This document shows positions 7,883-17,938 of a stretch of DNA of 31,096 bases, one piece after another (position 1 is the first letter of the stretch; each line of letters begins with the position of its first letter). The stretch covers positions 1 to 31,096 of the IMG/VR virus record IMGVR_UViG_3300008120_000858, one strand, 5' to 3'. A model generated the notes under the pieces. The model saw only the letters and a list, made by a program, of their open reading frames with translations. It was not told where the DNA came from and did no database searches. A program made the position numbers and the translations under genes. This stretch comes from a virus.

Positions 7883-8983
7883 ATGGCCGTTTATAAAATA
7901 TTTCCCGAAAAGAGTGCTACCATCTACTCATATTACCCAACACTAAACACGGGTAATGATGAGATATTAGAAATAAGTACGTTTAAATCTGTTAATGATA
8001 GTAACGAGGTATCACGTGCTTTAATTAAGTTTCCACTTTCTGCTATTAATACTGCTATGAATTTAGTTTCAAGTAGTAACTTTACAGCTTCACTAAAGTT
8101 GTATATAGCTAATGCCTCTTCAATTCCAACAAACCTTATATTAGAATCTCACCCATTAGCTCAAGATTGGAGCCATGGTACGGGTAGATTAGGAAATGTT
8201 CCTGCTACTACTGATGGTGTTAGTTGGGAATATAGAACTGAAGATGGTATTAATCCTTGGCCTACAAGTAGTTTCCCTACAGGCACAACAGCATCCTATG
8301 ACCCAACAGGAAATGCAGGTGGTGGACTTTGGTGGACTTCTTCTTTTTATAAAAGCACACAACAATTTCTTCCCCAAATTATTTCTTTAGATACGAGTAT
8401 TAATGTAACTCAAGTAGTAGATGCTTGGCATAACAATGCTATTACTAACTATGGCTTTATAGTTAAACACCAATCATCATATGAATTTTCTACTTCATCT
8501 AAATTTGAATTAAAATATTTTTCAAACCACACTCACACTATTTATCCTCCTTCATTAGATATATTTTGGGATGATAGTTCATTTAGCACAGGCTCATTAA
8601 CAGTAGTAACATCTAGTTATTATGCTGCTGTAATTAATAATAATAAAGCTGAATACCAACAAGACTCAGTTCAGAAATTTAGAATAGCAGTTAGAGATTT
8701 ATATCCATCTGTTGCATTTAAAACATCACTGAGTTTTAATCCAACAAAATGTTTACCTTCTTCTTCATATTGGTCAATAAAAGATTTGGATACTGAAGAA
8801 ATTATCGTAGATTATAGTGGGGTAGGTACTAAAATTAGTTGTGATTCAACAGGTAATTTCTTTACTGTTTATATGAACGGATTAGAACCAGAACGTTACT
8901 ACAAAATTCTTATCAAATCTGTTTTGGCAAATGGTGAGACAGTAGTAATGGATAAAGATTATATTTTTAAAGTTATAAGATAA
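7883..8983 (+). CDS. Tail/baseplate structural protein with DNRLRE-like domain
   Basis: The N-terminal about 210 residues of this 366-aa protein resemble the beta-sandwich domains called DNRLRE: an opening FPEKSATIYSYYPTLNTGND, then SRALIKFPLS, then LAQDWSHGTG with Trp-rich strands and VTQVVDAWHNNAITNYGFIV. Such domains occur in extracellular and virion adhesins. The C-terminal 130 residues are another beta-rich region (VQKFRIAVRDLYPSVAFK, YMNGLEPERYYKILIKS). In T4 the corresponding genome position holds wedge genes 7 and 8, so it may be a wedge or peripheral baseplate protein. Sequence alone does not settle this. Its stop overlaps the next start. Confidence 0.6.
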   Translation: MAVYKIFPEKSATIYSYYPTLNTGNDEILEISTFKSVNDSNEVSRALIKFPLSAINTAMNLVSSSNFTASLKLYIANASSIPTNLILESHPLAQDWSHGTGRLGNVPATTDGVSWEYRTEDGINPWPTSSFPTGTTASYDPTGNAGGGLWWTSSFYKSTQQFLPQIISLDTSINVTQVVDAWHNNAITNYGFIVKHQSSYEFSTSSKFELKYFSNHTHTIYPPSLDIFWDDSSFSTGSLTVVTSSYYAAVINNNKAEYQQDSVQKFRIAVRDLYPSVAFKTSLSFNPTKCLPSSSYWSIKDLDTEEIIVDYSGVGTKISCDSTGNFFTVYMNGLEPERYYKILIKSVLANGETVVMDKDYIFKVIR

Positions 8984-9327
8984 TGTCTCAAATACCAGTA
9001 CAAAAAACTGTATTTAATAAGGATACTTATGGTAGAGTCATTGACACTCAATTTAGTCAATTGTTAAACCAAAATGCTGAAGAAGAACCAGTGTCTTTTA
9101 CAGTAGATGATTTTTTTGATTTATATGATCAATTATTTTATCAAATTCCAAGAGACGGTGATACTAATTCTCATCAATTTATTCTACAACGCGAAGCTGA
9201 TTATTTAGGAGTAAGTATAAGTCAAGATGATATACAAGCATTATTAAATGAAATTACATCTTTAAGACAACAAGTACTTGAAGCACAACAAACAATAAAC
9301 GATTTGACTAGAACTAATGGCAGATAA
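8983..9327 (+). CDS. Small protein with C-terminal coiled coil (114 aa)
   Basis: Unassigned family. Residues 1-80 are acidic and globular-looking (FTVDDFFDLYDQLFYQIP, HQFILQREADYLGV). Residues about 85-110 form a coiled-coil helix (LLNEITSLRQQVLEAQQTIN). It overlaps the previous stop by one base and the next gene by 11 bases, so all three are probably translated together. Its placement directly before the giant wedge-like protein suggests an adaptor or chaperone for that protein. Inference only. Confidence 0.6.
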   Translation: MSQIPVQKTVFNKDTYGRVIDTQFSQLLNQNAEEEPVSFTVDDFFDLYDQLFYQIPRDGDTNSHQFILQREADYLGVSISQDDIQALLNEITSLRQQVLEAQQTINDLTRTNGR

Positions 9328-12300
9328 TATTAAAATAGTAGGTAATATTGTAAATACACAGCAAGTATCTCGTTATGACGAACAAGATACTAATCTGCTT
9401 GTTCCCCAAACTATAAAGGAAGATTTTGGTCAATCAAATGACTATATTGAATATTTTGTTTATGATATAGGAGGAAATTTACTAAACGTAGATTATACTT
9501 ATCAAGATTTTAAATTACCCAATACTTCATTTGTTACTCCTACAGGCTCACTACCTGTTATAGAAATTGATCCTGTTAAAGACTTACAAGGATTGGGATA
9601 TATATCAGGTGAATATAAAGTACAATATAACTTTTTTAATACAAAAATATCTGATCCTAATGCTGGATTATTTATTAAGGAAATTTCAGCTGATAGAACA
9701 GAAATAAGAGTAGGATCTACATCTTTAACTAATGAACAAATTGAAAGTGGATCATTAGCTTTAATAAACGAATCTACAGGTTCTTTATATTTTGTTGATT
9801 ATCTTCTTAATTTTGGAGATAATATTCAAGTTGTATCTGTTAATACTGCTTTAAATAGAGTAGAAACAGGCTATGAAATATTATTTAAATTATATCAACC
9901 ATTACCCGACAATATTGATTTAAAATCAACATTATGGGTAGTATCTGAAAAAGTATCTCCTTATGTTTTTGATATAAATTTAGATACACTTCTTATCCCA
10001 GAACCATTACCACAGCTAAGAGGTCCTAATTTTGATATAGAAATTTATGATCAAAATAATGTAGCTACATCATATCAAACGTATACTAATTTAATAGATA
10101 GTGTACAATCAATTTCAACTTCTTCATATCAACAACTTTTAAGTTTAGTTACTTCTCAAAGCATTAATATTAATGTTGATTATACAGATTATTCTAACTT
10201 TTCTATTTTTGGTTCCGTAGAACAAAGACTAAAAAACTTTTACGATAAGGTAAAAAATATTCAAGATTTACAATATAATATAACTACATATACTGCTTTA
10301 ACTGCTAGTAATCCTACATTAATAAATGATTATAATAAAGCAACGGCTAGTGTTAATAATATTATAAGTAATTTTGATGGATACGAATATTTTTTATATT
10401 TCGAATCTAGTTCATATACATGGCCTAAAACAACCTCAACATTACCATATACATTAGCAACAACAGCATCCGCTGAAACTTGGTATGCAACAAATACAGG
10501 CAGCGCTGATGCTTATGATAATAATAATCCAAGTTATTTAGCATACGCTGTACCTGCTTTTATTAAAGACGATCCTAATAATAATCAGTATATTACTTTT
10601 TTAAATATGATAGGACATTACTTTGATAATGTCTGGATATTTTTACAAGCTGTCACTGATATTAATTTAGCTAATAACAATTTAAATAAAGGTGTATCTA
10701 AAGACTTAGTTTACTATGTTTTACAATCTTTAGGAGTTAATTTGTATAACAAATATGGAGACTCAAACAATGTTAATTTTTTAATTGGACAAAGTGGTAG
10801 TGCTATATTTGATAATAACTTTACAGCAACTGGTTCTTATTTAAATACAATTCCACGTAAAGATTTATTAGCTGAATCTTATAAAAGAATTTATCATAAC
10901 TTACCTTTATTATTAAAAACAAAAGGTACAACTTATGGTTTACAAACATTAATTTCAACATTTGGTATTACAGGCAGTATTTTATCTATTAAAGAATATG
11001 GTGGAGATACAAAGTCAGGGTTACTAAATGAATATAATGATAATAAAATTAGAATTGTATCTGTTGAAAGTACAGGTAGTGTTTTATCACCTTATACAAG
11101 TATTCAACTTCAACCTACATCTTCTACCCTATTTAGAACAAATGATTTACATTATGTAGATATATCATTTTCACCACAAGAAAAAATTGATATATTCGCT
11201 TCAGCATCTATTGCTGCTTCGGCAAGTGCAACTTGGAGTTTAGACGATTTTATTGGTGACCCTAGATTACAATATAGTAGTTCATATATAGAATTAGATA
11301 CTCAAAAAACAATTTATCTTTCCCCATTAAGTGCTTCTTCAATTCCTTATACTGGGTCTACAGCTAGTGGATCGATTGCTGCTACTGACTATAATAGCTT
11401 TATTCGTTTAGTTCAGTTATTTGATAACTCATTATTTAAAATGATTCAGGACTATGTTCCTGCAAGAACTAGTTTATCAACAGGTATTACTATTACTTCT
11501 CCTATATTAGAAAGAAATAAATGGTCTTACGCTAATCCTTCAAAAACCTCTAAAATTGAAGTTAAAGAAGGAACCATTGATCCTATAGAAATAGGAACTG
11601 AATATACTGAATTATATAATAATTTAAATGGAGATAAAGTTGCTTATTATGATGGTAATTTATCAGGCAGTTATATAAATGTATATTCTTATTTTGAAAA
11701 TTCAAATATAAATCCATATTTAATAGGTACTACAGCCTCTTGGAATGCTCAACATTCAGCAAATGAGAGTGCTAACTATAATAAATTTTTACATTCTGAC
11801 TTTAATGTATTATTAAATAATGTTAGTAATAGTTTAGTATCAATTAATAGACAAGATATTCAATTTATTTACGGAACAACTCAAAGTATATTATCACCAG
11901 CTGAATTACAAGATTCATATGAGTCTTTAAAAACTCATCAATTATCACGTTATGAAGGTGTAAAATTATCAAGTGCTACTTATAACACATATACAGATGG
12001 AGATATATCTTATGGTAAAACAGCTGTTATAGATAGAAATACAGTTAAATTAGGATTATTTTCAGAAGTTGTAAGTAATAGATTTTTACCTAAAAGAAAT
12101 AATACTATTTTAAAATATTTAGTTAATATAAATGGTGATTTAACAGAATTAAATCTTCGTAATACACACTGGGAAGAAGTTCAAAATATGTTTGTAGTAG
12201 GAGACACATCAAGTATTTCCCAATTCAATAACCAATTATATAGCAATCAAAAAACTACTGATGGTGAAAAACTAATATTTGATAGTGGATGGACTTATTC

Positions 12301-13642
12301 GCCTATATTATATTTTGCTTCATGTGCTAGTGATCCAAATCTTTCATTCCAAAATCAAGGTAACCCATCAGCATATTTAGCTGAAGCTCAAAATTTAAGT
12401 TCATCTTATTTTATAAGTGGAAGTAGTACAAATGGATATCCTTTACAAGGAGGATATGTATTAAATTTATTTAATTCCCTTAATAATCCCGCAACTTATT
12501 GGACATCTTCAACAATATCTACCCCAGCAACTTACTCTGTACAAGAAACAGGACAATATAAAGTATATGCTAATGTTCAGATAACAACACAGATGTCTGC
12601 TAGTAATAATGCTACTTGGAGTTTAGAAATGTATAAAAACAATGTTAAAATTCAAGAAGTAAGTCAATCATTATATTTTGGTGGTATAGAAGAAAGTTGT
12701 ACTGAAACTCACATTACCAATGAAGGAAGTGATGATGTTAACGTACAATATCTCCAATGTGTTGATGGAGCACCTAGAACTCTTCTTATAAAACCAGGAT
12801 CAACTAGAATAATATGTGCTCGATCTTATGAAATAGTATCTGGTGATTTATGGACAGATATACCAAGTGGTAGCTGTGGTACTTACATAATAGGGGGTGA
12901 TACAACCCAAACAACTACTTTAACTATTAATAACGGATATTCTGGTAATAGTAATTATAGTAGTTTTACTATTGGAGAAAAAGTAGCGTTTAAATTAAGA
13001 TTAGTAAATGCTAGTAGTAATAATATTACTGCTTCATTAGCAACAGGTAATAATGGATTTGTATCTATAGGTTCTTTAGCACTTAGCACTGGATATTCAG
13101 TAGCAAGTATTTGTCCTTATACCTTAAATTCATCAGATTCCTCTTTTAGTTTTAATACGCAAATATCTAGTTTTTATGGATCTCAATATTTCTTTTCACC
13201 AAATCCTACTTCAGGATCTGTGAGTACATTGTATGATGAGTATGGTGATGTAGATTATGCTTTTAATCCTAAACCTTACGATTTATTAATATTATATCTT
13301 TCTGATGATACTATTTTAGAATATACTGTATTAAATGTTAGTATAGTAGGAGGACAATTATCTTTAACGCTTGATGCTCCTTTATCTAATTTAGCTAAAA
13401 CTGACTTAGCAGCAGGATCTTACAAAAGATTTTTATTATTATCAAGAATTAAAGATGAAACTAATGTAATATTAAACTTTACAAAAAGAGATGGTAAAAC
13501 ATCATACGGTTTCCTAATACCAGAAGACATTAGTCAAAGCGTATTAGATAATATAGACACTATTACTCGTGAGGTTAAACAAAAATTACTTAATGATCAA
13601 TCAGTAATTAGTGAGATTAATGGTGGAACCTTTGGACCTTAA
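9317..13642 (+). CDS. Giant baseplate/tail protein, possibly T4 gp7-like
   Basis: At 1441 residues this is the second-largest product in the window. T4 gp7, the wedge protein encoded after gp6, has 1032. The N-terminal 260 residues are beta-rich. Helical segments follow (EQRLKNFYDKVKNIQDLQ near 300). A conserved-looking block near 420-560 contains QYITFLNMIGHYFDNVWIFL and KRIYHNLPLLLKTKGTTYGL, a motif set I associate with large baseplate proteins of T4-like environmental phages. Around 1128-1190 there is a Cys-containing module (QYLQCVDGAPRTLLIKPGST then IICAR) that looks like an inserted surface domain. Complete and uninterrupted. The gp7 equivalence comes from size and position, not from a recognised fold. 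Confidence 0.6.
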   Translation: MADNIKIVGNIVNTQQVSRYDEQDTNLLVPQTIKEDFGQSNDYIEYFVYDIGGNLLNVDYTYQDFKLPNTSFVTPTGSLPVIEIDPVKDLQGLGYISGEYKVQYNFFNTKISDPNAGLFIKEISADRTEIRVGSTSLTNEQIESGSLALINESTGSLYFVDYLLNFGDNIQVVSVNTALNRVETGYEILFKLYQPLPDNIDLKSTLWVVSEKVSPYVFDINLDTLLIPEPLPQLRGPNFDIEIYDQNNVATSYQTYTNLIDSVQSISTSSYQQLLSLVTSQSININVDYTDYSNFSIFGSVEQRLKNFYDKVKNIQDLQYNITTYTALTASNPTLINDYNKATASVNNIISNFDGYEYFLYFESSSYTWPKTTSTLPYTLATTASAETWYATNTGSADAYDNNNPSYLAYAVPAFIKDDPNNNQYITFLNMIGHYFDNVWIFLQAVTDINLANNNLNKGVSKDLVYYVLQSLGVNLYNKYGDSNNVNFLIGQSGSAIFDNNFTATGSYLNTIPRKDLLAESYKRIYHNLPLLLKTKGTTYGLQTLISTFGITGSILSIKEYGGDTKSGLLNEYNDNKIRIVSVESTGSVLSPYTSIQLQPTSSTLFRTNDLHYVDISFSPQEKIDIFASASIAASASATWSLDDFIGDPRLQYSSSYIELDTQKTIYLSPLSASSIPYTGSTASGSIAATDYNSFIRLVQLFDNSLFKMIQDYVPARTSLSTGITITSPILERNKWSYANPSKTSKIEVKEGTIDPIEIGTEYTELYNNLNGDKVAYYDGNLSGSYINVYSYFENSNINPYLIGTTASWNAQHSANESANYNKFLHSDFNVLLNNVSNSLVSINRQDIQFIYGTTQSILSPAELQDSYESLKTHQLSRYEGVKLSSATYNTYTDGDISYGKTAVIDRNTVKLGLFSEVVSNRFLPKRNNTILKYLVNINGDLTELNLRNTHWEEVQNMFVVGDTSSISQFNNQLYSNQKTTDGEKLIFDSGWTYSPILYFASCASDPNLSFQNQGNPSAYLAEAQNLSSSYFISGSSTNGYPLQGGYVLNLFNSLNNPATYWTSSTISTPATYSVQETGQYKVYANVQITTQMSASNNATWSLEMYKNNVKIQEVSQSLYFGGIEESCTETHITNEGSDDVNVQYLQCVDGAPRTLLIKPGSTRIICARSYEIVSGDLWTDIPSGSCGTYIIGGDTTQTTTLTINNGYSGNSNYSSFTIGEKVAFKLRLVNASSNNITASLATGNNGFVSIGSLALSTGYSVASICPYTLNSSDSSFSFNTQISSFYGSQYFFSPNPTSGSVSTLYDEYGDVDYAFNPKPYDLLILYLSDDTILEYTVLNVSIVGGQLSLTLDAPLSNLAKTDLAAGSYKRFLLLSRIKDETNVILNFTKRDGKTSYGFLIPEDISQSVLDNIDTITREVKQKLLNDQSVISEINGGTFGP

Positions 13643-13676
13643 TGGGTTTATTTGGATAACATCTGATAATTTAATA

Positions 13677-13684
13677 TATTTATA
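13677..13684 (+). promoter_or_regulatory. TATTTATA gene-start motif
   Basis: Exact octamer in the 63-nt gap after the giant protein, 21 nt before the ATG at 13706 and followed by GTATATAC. The same extension, GTATAT, follows the copy at 23891. This is one of the better promoter candidates. Confidence 0.5.
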
Positions 13685-13705
13685 GTATATACAACATAAA
13701 GAATT

Positions 13706-14368
13706 ATGGCAATTTTAAATCCTACAACGGTAACTGTAGATGCAATATTAACCACGAAGGGCCGCGAATTATTGGCTCGTAACGATGGTTCTTTTCAGAT
13801 TACACAATTTTCATTAGCAGATGATGAAATCGATTATACTTTGTATAATCCAAATCACCCATCTGGATCTGCATTCTATGGTGAAGCAATTGAAAATACT
13901 CCTGTATTAGAAGCTATTCCAAACGAATCACAAGTAATGCGCTACAAATTAGTAACATTACCTCGTGGTACTTCTAAATTACCAGTTATCAATTTAGGTT
14001 ACAACAGTATTTCATTGCGCCAAGGTGCTTCATTAACAATTACACCTCAAACATTAAATTATTTAGGTGCTACAAGTACATTTGAAGCTAATGGATATAC
14101 AGCTACAATTGCTGATTCTCGTTTAGTATCTGCCTTTACAGGTACAGGTATTACAACTACAACACCAGTACAAGGTTTAAATACAACAACAGGTGCTGTA
14201 TTGTCAGTAACTCAAGTTGGTACTTCATTTACATTAACTGGTACTACAATTAATACTTTATTTGGATCTAATTTAACTACATTAACAACTACAATTACAG
14301 TAATTGGTAGAGATAGTGGTGCTAGAATTACTGTTCCTCTTAATATTCAAAAAGTATCAACAATCTAA
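13706..14368 (+). CDS. Tail structural protein with C-terminal beta/Ig-like domain
   Basis: The N-terminal half of this 220-aa protein (AILNPTTVTVDAILTTKGRELLARNDG, then QFSLADDEIDYTLYNP) resembles a conserved virion protein of T4-like phages of unknown exact role. The C-terminal half, from about residue 95, is made of Thr/Ser-rich strands (TGTGITTTTPVQGLNTTTGA) that suggest an exposed Ig-like or fibre-like domain. It has no signal peptide or membrane segment. The codon choices include more C/G-ending codons at the start than its neighbours. A TATTTATA motif precedes it, and it begins the distal tail/fibre block. Confidence 0.6.
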   Translation: MAILNPTTVTVDAILTTKGRELLARNDGSFQITQFSLADDEIDYTLYNPNHPSGSAFYGEAIENTPVLEAIPNESQVMRYKLVTLPRGTSKLPVINLGYNSISLRQGASLTITPQTLNYLGATSTFEANGYTATIADSRLVSAFTGTGITTTTPVQGLNTTTGAVLSVTQVGTSFTLTGTTINTLFGSNLTTLTTTITVIGRDSGARITVPLNIQKVSTI

Positions 14369-14376
14369 TTTAACAT

Positions 14377-15375
14377 ATGTCATTCTCAAGATACAACCCA
14401 GAAGATTCAGTAATTAGCTCCGAAGCCGTAGTACGTGGTTTATGGAGTGGAGATAATAATACGCTAAATTATTTTTATACATCTAGTACTTTTACTGAGT
14501 ACTATCTAGATGTTTATAATGCTTGTGAATTATGCTCTGGATCAGTAGTACAATTCGCAATCCAATATGGAAATATTAATGGATCAGGATCTAAACTAAT
14601 CAATTCAGCAGTATCAGGTGCTTCACCTTCTAGAATTGTATACGGTGAGTATAGAAATTTAGTTTATGGTACTGAAGATGCTTATTTTAGTTTTGATAAC
14701 AATGCTACAACAGGAAGTGATATTTTTATTATTAATGTAGCTCGTAATCGTTATAAAGAATCTTTACTACCAGGTTCACTTAATTTAGCTTTAACTAGTG
14801 GTAGTAACACAATTAAATTAACAGACGATAGTGGTACTACAAATTTAACTCGTTTTATAGGTGAAAATAGAGTTTTTTATGTTATTAGTGGTAGCAATGG
14901 TGTTGGATATAATTCAGCAGCATCTTCTTCTTATTATGGAATGATGTTCCCTGACCTTAATATTATTATATTAAATGCAAAATCAGGTTCTTCAACTTCA
15001 ATCTTACCTTATATAACATCATCTTTACCTACAACTACAGCTACAGTATCTAATAATCACGCCGTATTATACAGAGCTATAGTTTCTGGTTCTTCTACCT
15101 CTTCATTCCAGTTACAATCAGAAGAAACTGTTTCTTCAAGATATTTCTTTACAAGAGTAAAAAATAGTGATTTTAACTATACTACTAATCCATCTATTAT
15201 AGATGCAAATGGTAACTTATTATACACAACTTTAATTAACAATCCTCAAACATACATTACAACAGTAGGTATGTACAATGATAACAATGAATTGTTAGCT
15301 GTGGCTAAATTAAGTCAACCATTAACAAAAGATTTTACCAAGGAAGCCTTAATTAGAATTAAACTAGACTATTAA
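14377..15375 (+). CDS. Tail structural protein carrying conserved YNDNNELLA module
   Basis: A 332-aa beta-rich protein (MSFSRYNPEDSVISSEAVVR at the N-terminus). Its last 75 residues form a module containing NSDFNYTTNPSI and VGMYNDNNELLAVAKLSQPL, ending in RIKLDY. The same module makes up most of the small protein at 24127-24429, so the two are paralogues. I associate this module with tail proteins of large environmental phages. The role is probably in the virion, near the baseplate-fibre junction, because it lies between the wedge genes and the fibre cassette. Exact function is unknown. Confidence 0.62.
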   Translation: MSFSRYNPEDSVISSEAVVRGLWSGDNNTLNYFYTSSTFTEYYLDVYNACELCSGSVVQFAIQYGNINGSGSKLINSAVSGASPSRIVYGEYRNLVYGTEDAYFSFDNNATTGSDIFIINVARNRYKESLLPGSLNLALTSGSNTIKLTDDSGTTNLTRFIGENRVFYVISGSNGVGYNSAASSSYYGMMFPDLNIIILNAKSGSSTSILPYITSSLPTTTATVSNNHAVLYRAIVSGSSTSSFQLQSEETVSSRYFFTRVKNSDFNYTTNPSIIDANGNLLYTTLINNPQTYITTVGMYNDNNELLAVAKLSQPLTKDFTKEALIRIKLDY

Positions 15376-15378
15376 TGC

Positions 15379-16707
15379 ATGTCGGCGTTCAAAAAACTAA
15401 GCAAATCAGACGTTACGGTAGTACCCTATGCTGCTAATAAGCAATGGACTCTACCTTACTGTTCATATCCGACATCATCTGAGTACATTACAATCTATAA
15501 AGGAACTAATGTAACTGGTAGTTTTGACCTTAATACTGATCCAATTACTAACGGACAATACGAACGTTTAGTATATGATCAAATTAACCACTTATTTTAT
15601 CAAACGTATTCAGCTAGTTTAGATACTTCTTCACTAGCTAATTCTTTGTTTTATGAGTCTGCTTCACAACAGCGACCAACATCTTCTTATTTTATATATA
15701 ATGATAATGCTAATTTAATTAAATCATTCCCTACAGGGGCAATGAATAGCATTAAGGTAGTAGCTATTAATCAAGAAATTTACGGTAATAAAATATTACC
15801 TAACACTTTTGTTTTAACATCATCTGTTTATAATATTACTGATGATGGTTTTGGTAATTTATACAATTACGGTACTACACATATTGGAAATGTATTTTAT
15901 GCTCATGGTTTAGCTATTATAACAAATCAAGATTCACAATCAATATTTCCAGACCCACCATTTGCTTTACCAATTAATTTAACTTTCCCTGCTACAGCAT
16001 CTCCTTCATTTAACTATTCTAGTTATGTAAATGCTAGAGATTTTGAAATTGATGATACAACTTTAGTTTTATCTGGGAGTAATTTATTTGTAGACCAAGC
16101 AGGTCAAAATATTTTACTTAATACTAGTGCTTCAGGTGTATATGAAACATATTATCGAGTTGCAAGTAGAGATTTAGGATGTGGAAACATATATAGCAAC
16201 ACAGCTAAAATTACAGTTACCTTAACTAAAGTTACTGATTGTGATTTTAATGCTACTGGATCTTCATTTATTATAGGATGTGATTTTACAATAAGTGTAT
16301 CTAGTGTTGCACCACCTCCAACAACTCCATCTCCTACAACAGCGGCTCCAACAACTGCTGCTCCAACAACTGCTGCTCCTACAGCTGCACCTACAACAGT
16401 AGCTCCAACACCACCTCCAACACTATCTCCTACAGCAGCACCAACAACTGCTGCTCCAACAACTGCTGCTCCTACAGCATCACCGACAACAGCGGCACCT
16501 ACAACTGCTGCTCCAACAACAGCAGCTCCAACAACAGCTGCTCCAACCACAGCAGCACCGACAACTGCTGCTCCAACAACAGCAGCACCAACAACAGCTG
16601 CTCCTACACCTAACCCAACAACAGCCTCTCCTACCCCTAACCCTACAACTGCAGCACCTACAGCAGCACCATTTATTGACTTTACTATAGAAGAATTTTT
16701 TCCTTAA
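15379..16707 (+). CDS. Fibre/adhesin-like protein with Pro-Thr-Ala-rich C-terminal repeat
   Basis: In this 442-aa protein, residues 1-313 are beta-rich and globular, with an Ig-like or SprB-like stretch near 225-290 (DFEIDDTTLVLSGSNLFV, YETYYRVASRDLGCGN). Residues about 314-432 are almost pure PTTAA-type repeat, interrupted by a few TPPPTLSP and TPNP variants. A short acidic hydrophobic tail, IDFTIEEFFP, closes it. The repeat resembles a stiff, extended mucin-like linker, but here no large domain follows, so the C-terminal decapeptide may dock another protein. Likely a host-recognition component. The start is the ATG at 15379; a TAATG-overlapping ATG at 15375 is in another frame. Confidence 0.65.
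   Translation: MSAFKKLSKSDVTVVPYAANKQWTLPYCSYPTSSEYITIYKGTNVTGSFDLNTDPITNGQYERLVYDQINHLFYQTYSASLDTSSLANSLFYESASQQRPTSSYFIYNDNANLIKSFPTGAMNSIKVVAINQEIYGNKILPNTFVLTSSVYNITDDGFGNLYNYGTTHIGNVFYAHGLAIITNQDSQSIFPDPPFALPINLTFPATASPSFNYSSYVNARDFEIDDTTLVLSGSNLFVDQAGQNILLNTSASGVYETYYRVASRDLGCGNIYSNTAKITVTLTKVTDCDFNATGSSFIIGCDFTISVSSVAPPPTTPSPTTAAPTTAAPTTAAPTAAPTTVAPTPPPTLSPTAAPTTAAPTTAAPTASPTTAAPTTAAPTTAAPTTAAPTTAAPTTAAPTTAAPTTAAPTPNPTTASPTPNPTTAAPTAAPFIDFTIEEFFP
16318..16675 (+). repeat. PTTAA-coding 15-nt tandem repeat (first block)
   Basis: Degenerate tandem copies of a 15-nt unit of the form CCAACAACAGCAGCT encode Pro-Thr-Thr-Ala-Ala. Synonymous codons vary between units, so the amino-acid pattern is better conserved than the DNA. 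Confidence 0.85.
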
Positions 16708-16726
16708 TGATAAAATGATATAAAAA

Positions 16727-16738
16727 TATTTATAAATA
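16727..16738 (+). promoter_or_regulatory. TATTTATAAATA palindromic late-promoter-like motif
   Basis: TATTTATA (16727-16734) overlaps TATAAATA (16731-16738), the exact T4 late-promoter core in the sense direction, giving a palindrome. It ends 3 nt before the ATG at 16742. Confidence 0.5.
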
Positions 16739-16741
16739 ATA

Positions 16742-17791
16742 ATGGCAAGATATTTTAGAATAAGCATAACCGATACCAACCTAAATGGTCCTTTCGATGT
16801 CTATTACGGCATTGACGGTGTAGGTCCTTATGATTTTGCCTCATTATATAATAACCCACCTTTTGATCCTCCTCAAGATGCTGTAAACCAACCAAAATCA
16901 GCATTTACAGGAGGAAATAAACTTGAAGTTATAGTTCCTGATAATGCTTTATTTATATACATAATTCAAAATTCTCCATATGTAGAATCAAGAGTAGCAT
17001 TACCAGCTACCCCAGCTCCAACAACAGCAGCTCCAACTACGGCTGCACCTACAACTGCAGCTCCAACTCCACAACCAACTACAGCTGCACCAACCACCGC
17101 AGCACCAACTACAGCTGCTCCTACAACTGCTTCACCAACTACATCCGCTCCTACGACGGCTGCACCAACAACTGCTGCTCCTACAACTGCTTCTCCTACA
17201 ACTGCTTCTCCAACTACTGCTAGCCCAACTACAGCAGCTCCAACAACAGCGGCACCGACAACAGCAGCTCCAACAACAGCATCTCCTACAACAGCTAGTC
17301 CAACAACAGCATCACCTACAACTGCTTCTCCAACAACTGCAAGTCCAACAACCGCATCACCTACAACAGCAGCTCCAACAACGGCAGCTCCAACAACAGC
17401 GGCACCAACAACTGCTGCTCCAACACCACAACCTACAACTGCCGCACCTACAACTGCAGCTCCAACTACAGCTGCTCCTACTACACCTGCCCCTACTATA
17501 CCTCCAACTGGTGTAAGTTGTTATAATATATTCTTTACTTCATATACTATTGGAGAATGTTATTCTTTCCCTAATGAATATGAAAGTATGCAAACAGTAG
17601 GAATTGAATTATCAGGCTCTTCAATTGTTGATGTTTACATTAGTGGTTCTCTTACAGACGGAACTCCATTTGCCGAAACAATTCCAGCAGGATATAACGG
17701 TACTTATATAATTGCTAATAGAAGTTGTGGATGTTATTATGCTCAATGTTTAACTGGTAATGGTATTCAAGATATTTCTGTAACTGCTTAA
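16742..17791 (+). CDS. Fibre-like protein with PTTAA linker; frame continues past its stop
   Basis: This 349-aa protein has an N-terminal domain of about 88 residues (FRISITDTNLNGPFDVYYGI) related in layout to those at 23226 and 23903. A PTTAA linker spans about 89-258, with PTTAS variants. A Cys-containing C-terminal domain of about 90 residues follows (CYNIFFTSYTIGECYSFP, then SCGCYYAQC). The gene ends in TAA at 17789-17791, but the same frame stays open for 147 nt and runs straight into the next coding region, with sense codons like those of the neighbours. It may therefore be the first part of a longer protein split by a nonsense change, or one that undergoes readthrough. Confidence 0.65.
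   Translation: MARYFRISITDTNLNGPFDVYYGIDGVGPYDFASLYNNPPFDPPQDAVNQPKSAFTGGNKLEVIVPDNALFIYIIQNSPYVESRVALPATPAPTTAAPTTAAPTTAAPTPQPTTAAPTTAAPTTAAPTTASPTTSAPTTAAPTTAAPTTASPTTASPTTASPTTAAPTTAAPTTAAPTTASPTTASPTTASPTTASPTTASPTTASPTTAAPTTAAPTTAAPTTAAPTPQPTTAAPTTAAPTTAAPTTPAPTIPPTGVSCYNIFFTSYTIGECYSFPNEYESMQTVGIELSGSSIVDVYISGSLTDGTPFAETIPAGYNGTYIIANRSCGCYYAQCLTGNGIQDISVTA
17005..17516 (+). repeat. PTTAA/PTTAS-coding tandem repeat (second block)
   Basis: About 34 five-residue units encode Pro-Thr-Thr-Ala-Ala or Pro-Thr-Thr-Ala-Ser. The 15-nt units are imperfect, with frequent synonymous changes, and some neighbouring units (AGCAGCTCCAACAACAGC) are nearly identical, suggesting recent slippage. Confidence 0.85.
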
Positions 17792-17938
17792 AGATTTAAC
17801 TTTACAGGTGGCGTTGCCCCATATTCAGCAAGTATATCTAGAGATGCTAACGGTAATCCTATTTGGGCATATACTAATATTACTTCAACACCATTTGATG
17901 CTACATCAGTACCATCAGGACAAATTTATTATCCTGTT

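Noticed and set aside
16152-16779. Minus-strand open frames rich in Val/Gly/Ala or Cys/Arg
   Set aside because: They are antisense shadows of the PTTAA repeat, with low-complexity translations and no gene-like features.
16318-17516. CRISPR-like or minisatellite array of regularly spaced repeats
   Set aside because: The periodicity is 15 nt in frame, with no unique spacers. It encodes the PTTAA linker.
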